Source: Pelagihabitans sp947500445 (GTDB lineage Bacteria > Bacteroidota > Bacteroidia > Flavobacteriales > Flavobacteriaceae). From it: a stretch of 64,000 nt of DNA. The stretch lies in assembly GCF_050589625.1 (NCBI RefSeq), contig NZ_JBNGOP010000001.1, positions 62,001-126,000 on the forward strand, written 5' to 3'. The position numbers and the translations under genes are program-made. Under the pieces are notes generated by a model. The model was given only the letters and a program-made list of their open reading frames with translations, made no database searches and was not told the origin of the DNA. This document shows, piece after piece, positions 33,156 to 41,251 of the stretch (its first letter is position 1; each line of letters begins with the position of its first letter).

Positions 33156-34922
33156 GTGGTATTTTTGAACAAAATCCAGACGTTGAGAACCGGGTATGTT
33201 TTTCTAATGCTATTGCTCACCGCCCACTTGGGATGGGCACAAGAAACTTCGGAACAAGAGGTGGATACCACACAAATACGCGTGGTGTACGGTGCCAATT
33301 TCACCAAGGACGAAATACGGTTTCCCGGAGCTTTTATCTTCAGTAAGGACCAAAAACAGGTACAATTCCGCCATCAGGGCGCGGATCTTTGGTGCGATAT
33401 TGCCATACACTATCAAAAAGAAAATCGCTTACGGGCCATTGGCAATGTGCGTTTGCAGCAGGGAGACTCCGTAGAATTGACCAGCGGCAAAATCGATTAC
33501 GATGGCGAAATCCAACTCGCAAAGGCATACGAAGATGTAATCTTGGAAAACAAGACCACTACGATAACCACGGATACCCTATACTTTGATCGGGAAAAGC
33601 AAGAATCGTACTATCAGGATTTCGGTACGGTAGTCGACTCGACCAACACGCTTACCAGCGAGATCGGAAGGTATTTTATGGAAATTAAAAAGGCGCAATT
33701 TCTGGACAGCGTCCATATCGACAATCCTGAATTTACCCTGGATTCGGAACAGCTCGATTATTATACCAATTCGAAAAATGCCTATATGTACGGGCCTTCG
33801 ACCATTATCGGGCAAACGTACCGGATGTATTGCGAGCGTGGTTTTTACGACACCAATATTGAAAGCGGTTATGGCATTAAAAACACCCGTATCGATTACA
33901 ACAACCGCATCATTGAAGGGGATAGCGTTTATTTTGATAAAATTACCGAGTTCGCTTCCGCTACGAACAATATAGTAGTCACCGACACGGTGAACAAAGG
34001 TATCATTCGCGCGCATTACGCCGAAGTGTACAAGGCCAAGGACTCCGTTTTTGCAACGAAACGGGCCGTATCAATAAACCTTGTCGAATTGGATTCGCTC
34101 TATATGCATGGCGATACGCTAATGGTGACCGGTCCGCCCGAGCTTCGTATTCTAAGGGCGTTCCGCAACGCAAAATTTTATAAGACGGACCTCAGCGGTA
34201 AATGCGATTCCATTCATTCCGAACAACGCACGGGAATTACCCAATTGGTCAGAAACCCCATTTTATGGAACGGCGAAAACCAAATGACCGGGGATAGTAT
34301 TCACCTCTTGTCCGATTTAAAAACAGAAAAACTCGATTCCTTAAAAGTGTTGGAAAATGCGTTTATCATATCCCAAGATACCATTGGAAAAATCGGTTTC
34401 AACCAAGCCAAGGGAAAAGACCTTTTTGGAAAATTCATCGACAACGAACTCAAGTACATCGACCTGATAAAGAATACAGAGGTCATTTATTATATGTACG
34501 ATGAACTAGATCTTATCGGCGTAGACCAAACGGTGTGTAGTAAAATCAACATCATCATGGCCAATAACGATGTGGAAGACCTCACATTTTTCACCAATCC
34601 CGATGGGGACATCACCCCACAGGACCTCTTGGAAGAAGAAAATCCGAAACTCAAAGGATTTATCTGGCGTGGCGATGAACGTATATTAACGAAGGACGAT
34701 ATTTTTGACGAGGACGATAACAACATCGAACTGGTAGTCATCAAAGGCGTTAACAATCCGATAGACACCGACGCAGAGGAAGACCAACGTGCGCTGAACC
34801 CCATAGACCCGGTAAACAATATTAAACCAAGAGATTCCGATATTCGGGAGAAAACAAGAAAGCCTAGCGGCATCAGAAAAAAGAAGAACATAAAAAAATC
34901 GGTGCAAGCCCCAAGTCCCTAG
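33156..34922 (+). CDS. OstA-like protein, lipopolysaccharide-transport LptA/LptD N-domain type
   Basis: A 588-residue exported protein with repeats of the OstA_N beta-jellyroll: several strings of the form 'DSVELTSGKIDYDG', 'ITTDTLYFDREKQ', 'ESYYQDFGTV' run through residues 45-440. This is the periplasmic LPS-bridge fold, here extended as is usual in Bacteroidota. The start used is GTG at 33156; a TTG at 33165 would give nearly the same signal peptide. A Pro-, Asp- and Lys-rich tail (from about 520) is likely disordered. It probably carries LPS between inner and outer membrane; the exact partner set cannot be read. Confidence 0.85.
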   Translation: MVFLNKIQTLRTGYVFLMLLLTAHLGWAQETSEQEVDTTQIRVVYGANFTKDEIRFPGAFIFSKDQKQVQFRHQGADLWCDIAIHYQKENRLRAIGNVRLQQGDSVELTSGKIDYDGEIQLAKAYEDVILENKTTTITTDTLYFDREKQESYYQDFGTVVDSTNTLTSEIGRYFMEIKKAQFLDSVHIDNPEFTLDSEQLDYYTNSKNAYMYGPSTIIGQTYRMYCERGFYDTNIESGYGIKNTRIDYNNRIIEGDSVYFDKITEFASATNNIVVTDTVNKGIIRAHYAEVYKAKDSVFATKRAVSINLVELDSLYMHGDTLMVTGPPELRILRAFRNAKFYKTDLSGKCDSIHSEQRTGITQLVRNPILWNGENQMTGDSIHLLSDLKTEKLDSLKVLENAFIISQDTIGKIGFNQAKGKDLFGKFIDNELKYIDLIKNTEVIYYMYDELDLIGVDQTVCSKINIIMANNDVEDLTFFTNPDGDITPQDLLEEENPKLKGFIWRGDERILTKDDIFDEDDNNIELVVIKGVNNPIDTDAEEDQRALNPIDPVNNIKPRDSDIREKTRKPSGIRKKKNIKKSVQAPSP

Positions 34923-35184
34923 GCAACTATTAGCATGACGATTAAGAAAGCCGCGAAGCGTTATGACTTAAAATCATACAAAAAGGGAACGGATAACGGT
35001 ACCAATTATCCGCTTTGCAGTACGAAACTGTTTTGTATTTAAAAGGCATACAACCAAAGAATGAAATTCTTTTCCGTAACGTACCAAAATACCGATTACC
35101 TGTCGGCGATAGGCTGGTTTGTATGGCATTTGCGACGGAGAACTTGTTATAAAAAGCAATTGCCCAGAGCAAACGGGAAAGCGT

Positions 35185-35329
35185 ATACCATTTTAACTTT
35201 GAAATGGCATGTATAGAAATTGAATTATTTTTTAGTTGTTCAAGGCAAAAAGCCCGTCCCCGGCTTTTTAACGAAGTACAGCTGAAAAAGAAACCTTTTA
35301 TTAGTGCTATTTCAAAGTTAAAATAGTAT
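35185..35329. mobile_element. Short inverted-repeat (MITE-like) element, copy 2
   Basis: A 145-bp element bounded by ATACCATTTTAACTTTG at 35185 and the complementary end CAAAGTTAAAATAGTAT at 35329. It is inverted relative to copy 1 at 13132-13293, with nearly identical arms (GAAATTGAATTATTTTTTAG, CTGAAAAAGAAAC) and a different, shorter centre. It lies in the 482-bp gap between the OstA-like gene and the aminotransferase; the remainder of that gap (34923-35184) shows no convincing gene. Confidence 0.75.
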
Positions 35330-35404
35330 TAGTACCAAGGTGCAACCTTTCAACTAACGATCGTGACCAATGAAAGCGACCCTTTTGGAACCAAAAGTTG
35401 TTCG

Positions 35405-36586
35405 ATGAAAAAAGAGTTCTTTGCCCATCAGGCACAAACGACCCCCCATCCCTTAGCGATGGAGATATCCCATGCTTCCGGAAGTTATATTTACGATACC
35501 GATGGCAAGGCACATCTCGATTTTGTCGCCGGAGTATCTGCCTGTAGTTTAGGCCATTGCCATCCGAATGTTGTAAAAGCCATTCAAGAACAAGCGGAAA
35601 CCTATTTGCATGTTATGGTATATGGGGAATACGTTCAGGAACCTGCCGTTCGCTATGCGGAATTACTGGCTTCCCTGCTTCCCGAACCTTTGGAAACGAC
35701 TTATCTGGTAAATTCCGGTACAGAGGCGATCGAGGGCGCCTTAAAGCTGGCACGGCGCTATACGGGGCGTTCTGAACTCATTGCCGCACACCGGGCATAT
35801 CACGGCAATACTATGGGAAGCTTGAGCGTAAGTGATTACGAACCAAGAAAAAGCCCTTTTCGCCCGCTGATTCCCGATGTCCGTTATATCCACTTCAATG
35901 CCCCTATCGCACTGGAAAACATTACCGAAAAAACGGCGGCCGTTATTTTGGAGACCATTCAAGGCGGTGCCGGCTTTATCTGTCCCGAGGCCGATTACCT
36001 TCAAAAAGTCCGAAAACGTTGCGACGAAACGGGTGCCCTGCTCATCCTTGATGAAATTCAACCGGGATTCGGTAGAACGGGAAACCTTTTTGCATTTGAA
36101 CACTACGGCTGTGTACCCGATATATTGGTCATGGGAAAAGGAATGGCCTCCGGCATGCCCGTAGGGGCGTTCACCTCTTCCAAAGAGATCATGGATAGTT
36201 TAAAAGACCATCCAAAATTGGGACATATCACCACTTTTGGCGGCAATCCGGTTATCGCCGCGGCCAGTCTTGCCACCCTAAAAACCATAACCGAGTCAAA
36301 CCTCATTTCGGATACCCTCGAAAAAGAAAAGCAATTTCGGGAACTGTTGCAACACCCATCCATCCTAGAAATACGGGGTAAAGGGCTCATGCTGGCACTG
36401 ATCATGAAAACTCCAGAAATGGCGGATTATGTTGTTTTGGAATGTGCAAAAAAAGGGGTGCTTTTGTTTTGGCTGCTCTTTGAAAAAAGAGCGGTACGCA
36501 TCTCTCCTCCCCTAACCGTTTCCCAGGAAGAAATTGAAAAAGGGTGTCGTATTATAACAACGGTTTTAACAGCATATGAGCAATAA
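35405..36586 (+). CDS. Class III PLP-dependent aminotransferase
   Basis: A 393-residue enzyme of the ornithine/acetylornithine aminotransferase family (AT-III). The opening QTTPHPLAMEI, the GTEAIEGALKLAR helix, the phosphate-binding AYHGNTMGSLS, the PLP Asp in LLILDEIQPGFGRTG and the lysine in MGKGMASGMPVGAF are all present, so it is catalytically competent. The substrate could be acetylornithine, ornithine, or another amino donor. The ATG at 35405 is chosen over GTG 35363, because the conserved N terminus begins there and the extra 14 residues are not family-like. A repeat element with a promoter-like TIR sits just upstream. Confidence 0.9.
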   Translation: MKKEFFAHQAQTTPHPLAMEISHASGSYIYDTDGKAHLDFVAGVSACSLGHCHPNVVKAIQEQAETYLHVMVYGEYVQEPAVRYAELLASLLPEPLETTYLVNSGTEAIEGALKLARRYTGRSELIAAHRAYHGNTMGSLSVSDYEPRKSPFRPLIPDVRYIHFNAPIALENITEKTAAVILETIQGGAGFICPEADYLQKVRKRCDETGALLILDEIQPGFGRTGNLFAFEHYGCVPDILVMGKGMASGMPVGAFTSSKEIMDSLKDHPKLGHITTFGGNPVIAAASLATLKTITESNLISDTLEKEKQFRELLQHPSILEIRGKGLMLALIMKTPEMADYVVLECAKKGVLLFWLLFEKRAVRISPPLTVSQEEIEKGCRIITTVLTAYEQ

Positions 36587-36683
36587 ACTGTTAACTAATT
36601 TGTTAATAATATAGCCCTTATCAGCCATTGAAAATAGGCGTAATAGACTACTTTTAATTCTATAGTTTAACCAAAACGTTCCT

Positions 36684-38081
36684 ATGGCATTCCAATCCGA
36701 AGAGAGACCTGGTGAATCTGTTACCAAATTCGAATCGATGCTCAAAACAGACGATGTCTATTTTTTTGATGCGGAAGATTTTGAAGAAATTATCCATTAT
36801 TACCTCAACCATGGGAAAATCGCCCTGGCCAAAAAAGCCATTAAAATCGGACTTCAGCAGCACCCGGCTTCCATTGCCTTAAAATTGTTGGACGTTGAAG
36901 TGTTGGTCTTCGAGAACAATCTGGAGTTGGCGGAACGCCTGTTGGACGAATTGCAAGTATTGGATAGCAATAACGAGGAAATTTACATTCAGCGTGCCAA
37001 TATTTACTCTAAAAAGGACAACCACGAAGCTGCGGTAGCCTTATTGGAAGAAGCATTGGAACTTACCACGGACAGCTTCGATATTCACTCCTTGCTTGGC
37101 ATGGAGTACTTGTTCATGGACGACTTTAAACTCGCCAAGGACAACTTTATGAAATGTGTCGCCTTTGACCAACAGGACTATTCATCCCTCTACAACGTCA
37201 TTTACTGTTTTGAATTTTTAGAGGATTTTGATGGCGCCATCACCTATCTTAACGACTATTTGGATAAAAATCCGTATTGCGAAGTCGCTTGGCACCAATT
37301 GGGAAAGCAGTACTATTCCAAAAAAATGTACCCCGAAGCCTTAACGTCCTTTGATTTTGCCATCATATCCGACGATACCTTTATCGGCGCCTATTTTGAA
37401 AAGGGAAAGGTGCTCGAAAAACAAGGAAAATTTGCAGAGGCGATCGAAAACTATGAAACGACCTTAAAACTGGAAGACCCCACTTCCCATGCCTATTTGC
37501 GCATCGGGCGATGCTATGAAAAGGAGGGAAATGATGAAATGGCCAAATACCACTATTACAAAACCGTTCATGAGGATCCCTTACTGGATAAGGGGTGGTT
37601 GGTCATCACCGAGTTTTACTACAAAAAAAAGAACTATAAGAAAGCCATATACTACATTAACAAGGCCCTAAATATCGATGGTGACAATCCGAACTACTGG
37701 AAAAAATGCGGAAAGATCCATACGGCGCTCAAGGACTACGACAATGCCGATTTTTCATATAAGCATGCGGTAGACCTTGGCAATTACGAGCTGGACACTT
37801 GGCTTTCATGGGCCGACGTTACGGTGTTGGACCGAAGGCATTCCGATGCACTGGAGATATTGCTCCAAGGGCAACAGTTTTATCCCGACCGGGCGGAACT
37901 TTCCTATCAAATGGCAGGAATCCATCTCTTGCAGGACGATCGTATAAACGGCCGTATCCATTTGATGAAAGCGTTAAAACAAAACCTTGAAAAATTTGAA
38001 GGGTTTCATCAAGCGTTTCCGCAATTTGCTACAGAAAGTTGGGTGCTAGAGTTGCATTCCGCATCAAAAAGAGCCTCGTAA
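36684..38081 (+). CDS. Tetratricopeptide-repeat protein
   Basis: A 465-residue protein of about ten TPR units spread from residue 30 to 440 (for example LDSNNEEIYIQRANIYSKKD and EVAWHQLGKQYYSKKMYPEA). There is no signal peptide, so it is probably cytoplasmic, acting as a protein-interaction scaffold; the partner is unknown. A TTG and a TACTTTTA pair near 36628-36656 form a near-consensus promoter (N18). It is followed by the tandem DUF368 genes but after 100 nt, so an operon is uncertain. Confidence 0.9.
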   Translation: MAFQSEERPGESVTKFESMLKTDDVYFFDAEDFEEIIHYYLNHGKIALAKKAIKIGLQQHPASIALKLLDVEVLVFENNLELAERLLDELQVLDSNNEEIYIQRANIYSKKDNHEAAVALLEEALELTTDSFDIHSLLGMEYLFMDDFKLAKDNFMKCVAFDQQDYSSLYNVIYCFEFLEDFDGAITYLNDYLDKNPYCEVAWHQLGKQYYSKKMYPEALTSFDFAIISDDTFIGAYFEKGKVLEKQGKFAEAIENYETTLKLEDPTSHAYLRIGRCYEKEGNDEMAKYHYYKTVHEDPLLDKGWLVITEFYYKKKNYKKAIYYINKALNIDGDNPNYWKKCGKIHTALKDYDNADFSYKHAVDLGNYELDTWLSWADVTVLDRRHSDALEILLQGQQFYPDRAELSYQMAGIHLLQDDRINGRIHLMKALKQNLEKFEGFHQAFPQFATESWVLELHSASKRAS

Positions 38082-38181
38082 CTTTATGGGGGTTTCGATA
38101 CGGTTTTATTTCTAAAATAAAGATATTTGCAGCGCTCCATAGGGCACCGTACCAACCAACTTTTTGTAAACAACCTGTATT

Positions 38182-39099
38182 ATGGCAACGCGCAAACCGA
38201 TTGATTATATTTTTATTGCACTTAAGGGCATGGCAATGGGCGCGGCCGATGTTGTTCCGGGGGTCTCCGGTGGAACCATAGCCTTTATCTCCGGTATTTA
38301 CGAAGAACTAATTTCCGCTATCAACCAAATCAACCTGGATACCTTTAAAGTATTGCAGAACGATGGTTTAAAAGCGGCATGGAAACAGTTGAACGGTAAT
38401 TTTCTGGTAGCGCTCTTTGCGGGTATTTTCCTAAGCCTTTTTTCCTTGGCAACTTTGGTCAGCTGGCTTTTAGAGCATGAGGCGATCCTCCTCTGGTCCT
38501 TCTTTTTCGGACTTGTTTTGGCGAGTATTTTTTTTGTCGGGAAAGAAGTGAAAAAATGGAATATCGCCACCATTGTCGTACTCCTTTTGGGGGCACTCGC
38601 CGCATACTACATAACTACCCTGCCCGCGAACGAAAATGCTGATAGCCTACCTTATTTGTTTCTTTCCGGGGCCCTCGCCGTTTGTGCCATGATACTGCCC
38701 GGAATCTCGGGTGCCTTTATACTGGTGCTCTTGGGTTCGTACAAAACAATTTTGGATGCCGTTCACGAATATGAGCTGAAAACCGTTGCCGTGGTCGCTG
38801 CAGGGGCTATTTTTGGGCTTTTAAGCTTTGCCCGACTGCTAAAATGGATGTTCAAGCATTATAAAAATATCACCTTGGCTATGTTGACCGGTTTTATTTT
38901 TGGTTCACTAAATAAAATTTGGCCTTGGAAACAAGTACTGGAAACCCGTACCTACGGGGATAAAGTAATCGTCATTCGGGAACAGAACATTCTGCCCACC
39001 GCTTTTGACGGCGAGCCTAAAATACTCTTTGCCGTTATTGCGGCCCTCTTTGGTTTTTCCCTTATTTTTATGCTGGAACGTTTGGCTTCCAAAAAGTAA
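38182..39099 (+). CDS. DUF368 membrane protein (PopT-type undecaprenyl-phosphate translocase family), paralogue 1
   Basis: A 305-residue polytopic protein of the DUF368 family, shown in other bacteria to recycle undecaprenyl phosphate across the membrane for cell-wall synthesis. The signature GMAMGAADVVPGVSGGTIAF is near residue 17 and a second glycine-rich motif, MILPGISGAFILVLLG, lies near 175, consistent with the duplicated half structure. It is followed within 4 nt by a second, different DUF368 gene. Confidence 0.9.
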   Translation: MATRKPIDYIFIALKGMAMGAADVVPGVSGGTIAFISGIYEELISAINQINLDTFKVLQNDGLKAAWKQLNGNFLVALFAGIFLSLFSLATLVSWLLEHEAILLWSFFFGLVLASIFFVGKEVKKWNIATIVVLLLGALAAYYITTLPANENADSLPYLFLSGALAVCAMILPGISGAFILVLLGSYKTILDAVHEYELKTVAVVAAGAIFGLLSFARLLKWMFKHYKNITLAMLTGFIFGSLNKIWPWKQVLETRTYGDKVIVIREQNILPTAFDGEPKILFAVIAALFGFSLIFMLERLASKK

Positions 39100-39103
39100 C
39101 TCT

Positions 39104-40123
39104 ATGAACGAACCAAGGAGCATTATGGACAAGTGCTTTCTTGTCCTGAAAGGATTGTGCATGGGCGCCGCGAACAAGGTGCCCGGAGTATCCGGGGGAA
39201 TCGTTGCCTTTGTCGGTGGTTTTTATGAGGAGTTCATTTACTCCTTGCAGCGCATCAACCTAAAAGCGTTCAAGCTTCTTGCCAACGGTCGCTTAAGAAG
39301 TTTTTACCGTTACGTGAACGGCACGTTTCTCACCCTACTCATCTTTGGGATGCTGGTCAGCTATTTCAGTGTTTCCAAACTCTTGGATTATTTTTTGGCA
39401 AAAAAAGAGCTCTTCGTATGGTCCGCCTTTTTTGGTATGATCTTAGGCTCCATCTATTATATCGGAAAGGATTTTGAACATTGGAACAAACGTACCATAC
39501 CCGCAGGGTTGATAGGGCTTTTGGTGGGAGTATCCATAAGTTTTTTGAGTCCGGCCACTGAAAATGATAATTTATGGTTCGTATTTCTTTGCGGCATGAT
39601 CAGCGTTTCTGGAATGACCCTTCCGGGACTGTCCGGTTCGTTTATCTTGATTCTGTTGGGTAATTATGTACTGCTGTTGGTGGATTCCGTAAACGCGCTT
39701 TACGATACCTTTTCGGAAGTGTTTCGGGGCGATTTTAGTTATGTTTCCAATGAAACGCGCTTGAATACCCTTACCATATTGGCCGTGTTCACGGCCGGAT
39801 CCGCTACCGGTCTCGTTAGTTTATCGCATCTACTGTCCTTTGTACTGAAGCGCTACAAACACCTGACGACCATTACCATACTTGGTTTTATCACAGGATC
39901 CTTGGGCGTGGTTTGGCCTTGGAAAAAAACCATATACAAAACAGCGGAAAACGGAGCGATGCAGGTGGACACCAATGGCAAAGCGGTGATATTGAATTAC
40001 GAACGATACCTGCCCGACTTTACCACAAGTGAAACCTGGTGGGCCTTTGTTTGCGTGGGTATTGGAATAGGAATCTTATTAGTTTTGGATTGGTATGGAA
40101 AAAAAAGAAGCAGCACGCCATAG
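39104..40123 (+). CDS. DUF368 membrane protein (PopT-type family), paralogue 2
   Basis: A 339-residue DUF368 protein with the same architecture (KGLCMGAANKVPGVSGGIVAF near residue 18; MTLPGLSGSFILILLG near 165) but clearly diverged from paralogue 1, for example AAN instead of AAD in the first motif and a longer C-terminal region. It is the adjacent gene in the operon, 4 nt from paralogue 1 when started at the ATG 39104; the longer upstream frame reads through the end of that gene and is rejected. It overlaps aroE by 29 nt. Confidence 0.9.
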   Translation: MNEPRSIMDKCFLVLKGLCMGAANKVPGVSGGIVAFVGGFYEEFIYSLQRINLKAFKLLANGRLRSFYRYVNGTFLTLLIFGMLVSYFSVSKLLDYFLAKKELFVWSAFFGMILGSIYYIGKDFEHWNKRTIPAGLIGLLVGVSISFLSPATENDNLWFVFLCGMISVSGMTLPGLSGSFILILLGNYVLLLVDSVNALYDTFSEVFRGDFSYVSNETRLNTLTILAVFTAGSATGLVSLSHLLSFVLKRYKHLTTITILGFITGSLGVVWPWKKTIYKTAENGAMQVDTNGKAVILNYERYLPDFTTSETWWAFVCVGIGIGILLVLDWYGKKRSSTP

Positions 40124-40865
40124 GTACGGTTTGATCGGGAAGAACATCGGATATTCCTTTTCCCGAGGTCATTTCACGAAAAAATTTCAGGAACTGGGTC
40201 TGGACGGGCACTCCTACGAAAACTTTGACCTCCCGGATATCTCCGATTTTGAGCGTCTAAAGCACGATTTAGGTGACATTCAGGGGTTCAACGTCACCAT
40301 TCCCTATAAGGAGGCCATATTCCCCTACCTTACCGAAATCGATGAAAAAGCGCTGCAGATCGGGGCGGTCAATACCATAAAAGTAGCAGGAACCACATTG
40401 CTTGGCTACAACACCGATGCTTATGGGTTTCAAAAAGCACTGGAACCAAAGCTTAAAAAACATCATCAAAAAGCATTGATCTTAGGCACCGGAGGGGCTT
40501 CAAAGGCCGTTGCCTACGTATTGGACCATTTGGGCATTTCCTTTTCGTTCGTATCCAGAAATCCAAAACCCGGACAATTTGGTTATGGACAGCTGAATTC
40601 CGATGTCATTAAAGAACATCTGGTACTCATCAATGCAACACCATTGGGCACACAACCGAACGTAACCGAAAAACCGCCCCTACCGTATGACGACATCACT
40701 GAAGACCACCTCTTGTTCGATTTGATTTACAACCCCGAGAAAACGGCTTTTTTACAAGAAGGGGAACAACGCGGCGCCACTATTAGCAACGGACTTCGTA
40801 TGTTGGAACTACAGGCCGAAAAAGCCTGGGAGATATGGACCGAACGATTCGATGAAAATCGATAA
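40095..40865 (+). CDS. aroE: Shikimate dehydrogenase
   Basis: Catalyses NADPH-dependent reduction of 3-dehydroshikimate in aromatic amino-acid synthesis. The 256-residue protein has the shikimate-binding serines in GYSFSRGHF (Bacteroidota form of the SxS motif), the catalytic Lys in NVTIPYKEA, NTDAYGF, and the nucleotide motif LGTGGASKAV. The start ATG lies within the end of the DUF368 gene (29-nt overlap), and no later start fits the conserved N terminus. Confidence 0.95.
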   Translation: MEKKEAARHRYGLIGKNIGYSFSRGHFTKKFQELGLDGHSYENFDLPDISDFERLKHDLGDIQGFNVTIPYKEAIFPYLTEIDEKALQIGAVNTIKVAGTTLLGYNTDAYGFQKALEPKLKKHHQKALILGTGGASKAVAYVLDHLGISFSFVSRNPKPGQFGYGQLNSDVIKEHLVLINATPLGTQPNVTEKPPLPYDDITEDHLLFDLIYNPEKTAFLQEGEQRGATISNGLRMLELQAEKAWEIWTERFDENR

Positions 40866-41049
40866 AAAATACTTCGTTAACCTTCCTACCATCTCAATAG
40901 GAAATACCTTTTGGAAACGCTACCAAAACAGCGCCGTTGACCCGCCCATAGCTTTCATGAAGTGTTGACCCGGTCGGTAGATTTCCATACCGGTCGCTTC
41001 TAGGGCTCCCCTACCGGATATACAAAAGAAAAAAGACTTTTACAATCAC

Positions 41050-41080
41050 TTTGCCATTAGCAGGGTTGTTACTATCTTGG
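41050..41080 (+). promoter_or_regulatory. Promoter of the DUF349 gene with a long leader
   Basis: TTTG (41050-41053), 19 nt, then TATCTTGG (41073-41080), one mismatch from TAnnTTTG. Spacing is ideal. The transcript leader would be about 165 nt long, filling much of the 386-bp gap between aroE (stop 40865) and the DUF349 gene (start 41252); nothing else is seen in the gap. Confidence 0.55.
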
Positions 41081-41251
41081 GTTAAACAAACGTATCAACG
41101 TTCGTTTTTGTTCCGATCTGAACGAATTCATTTCAGCGGTAACGCTAATGAATACTGCGCATGAAGCCCATTATGCTCAAATAGAACGCACAGGTAACGA
41201 ACGGGACATTACGGCAACAGGCACAAACAACAACCGGTAAATACAACTAAA

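Noticed and set aside
35061..35216. Plus-strand frame of about 51 codons beside the aminotransferase repeat element
   Set aside because: It runs into the terminal repeat of the element and the sequence has no recognisable protein features; likely chance.
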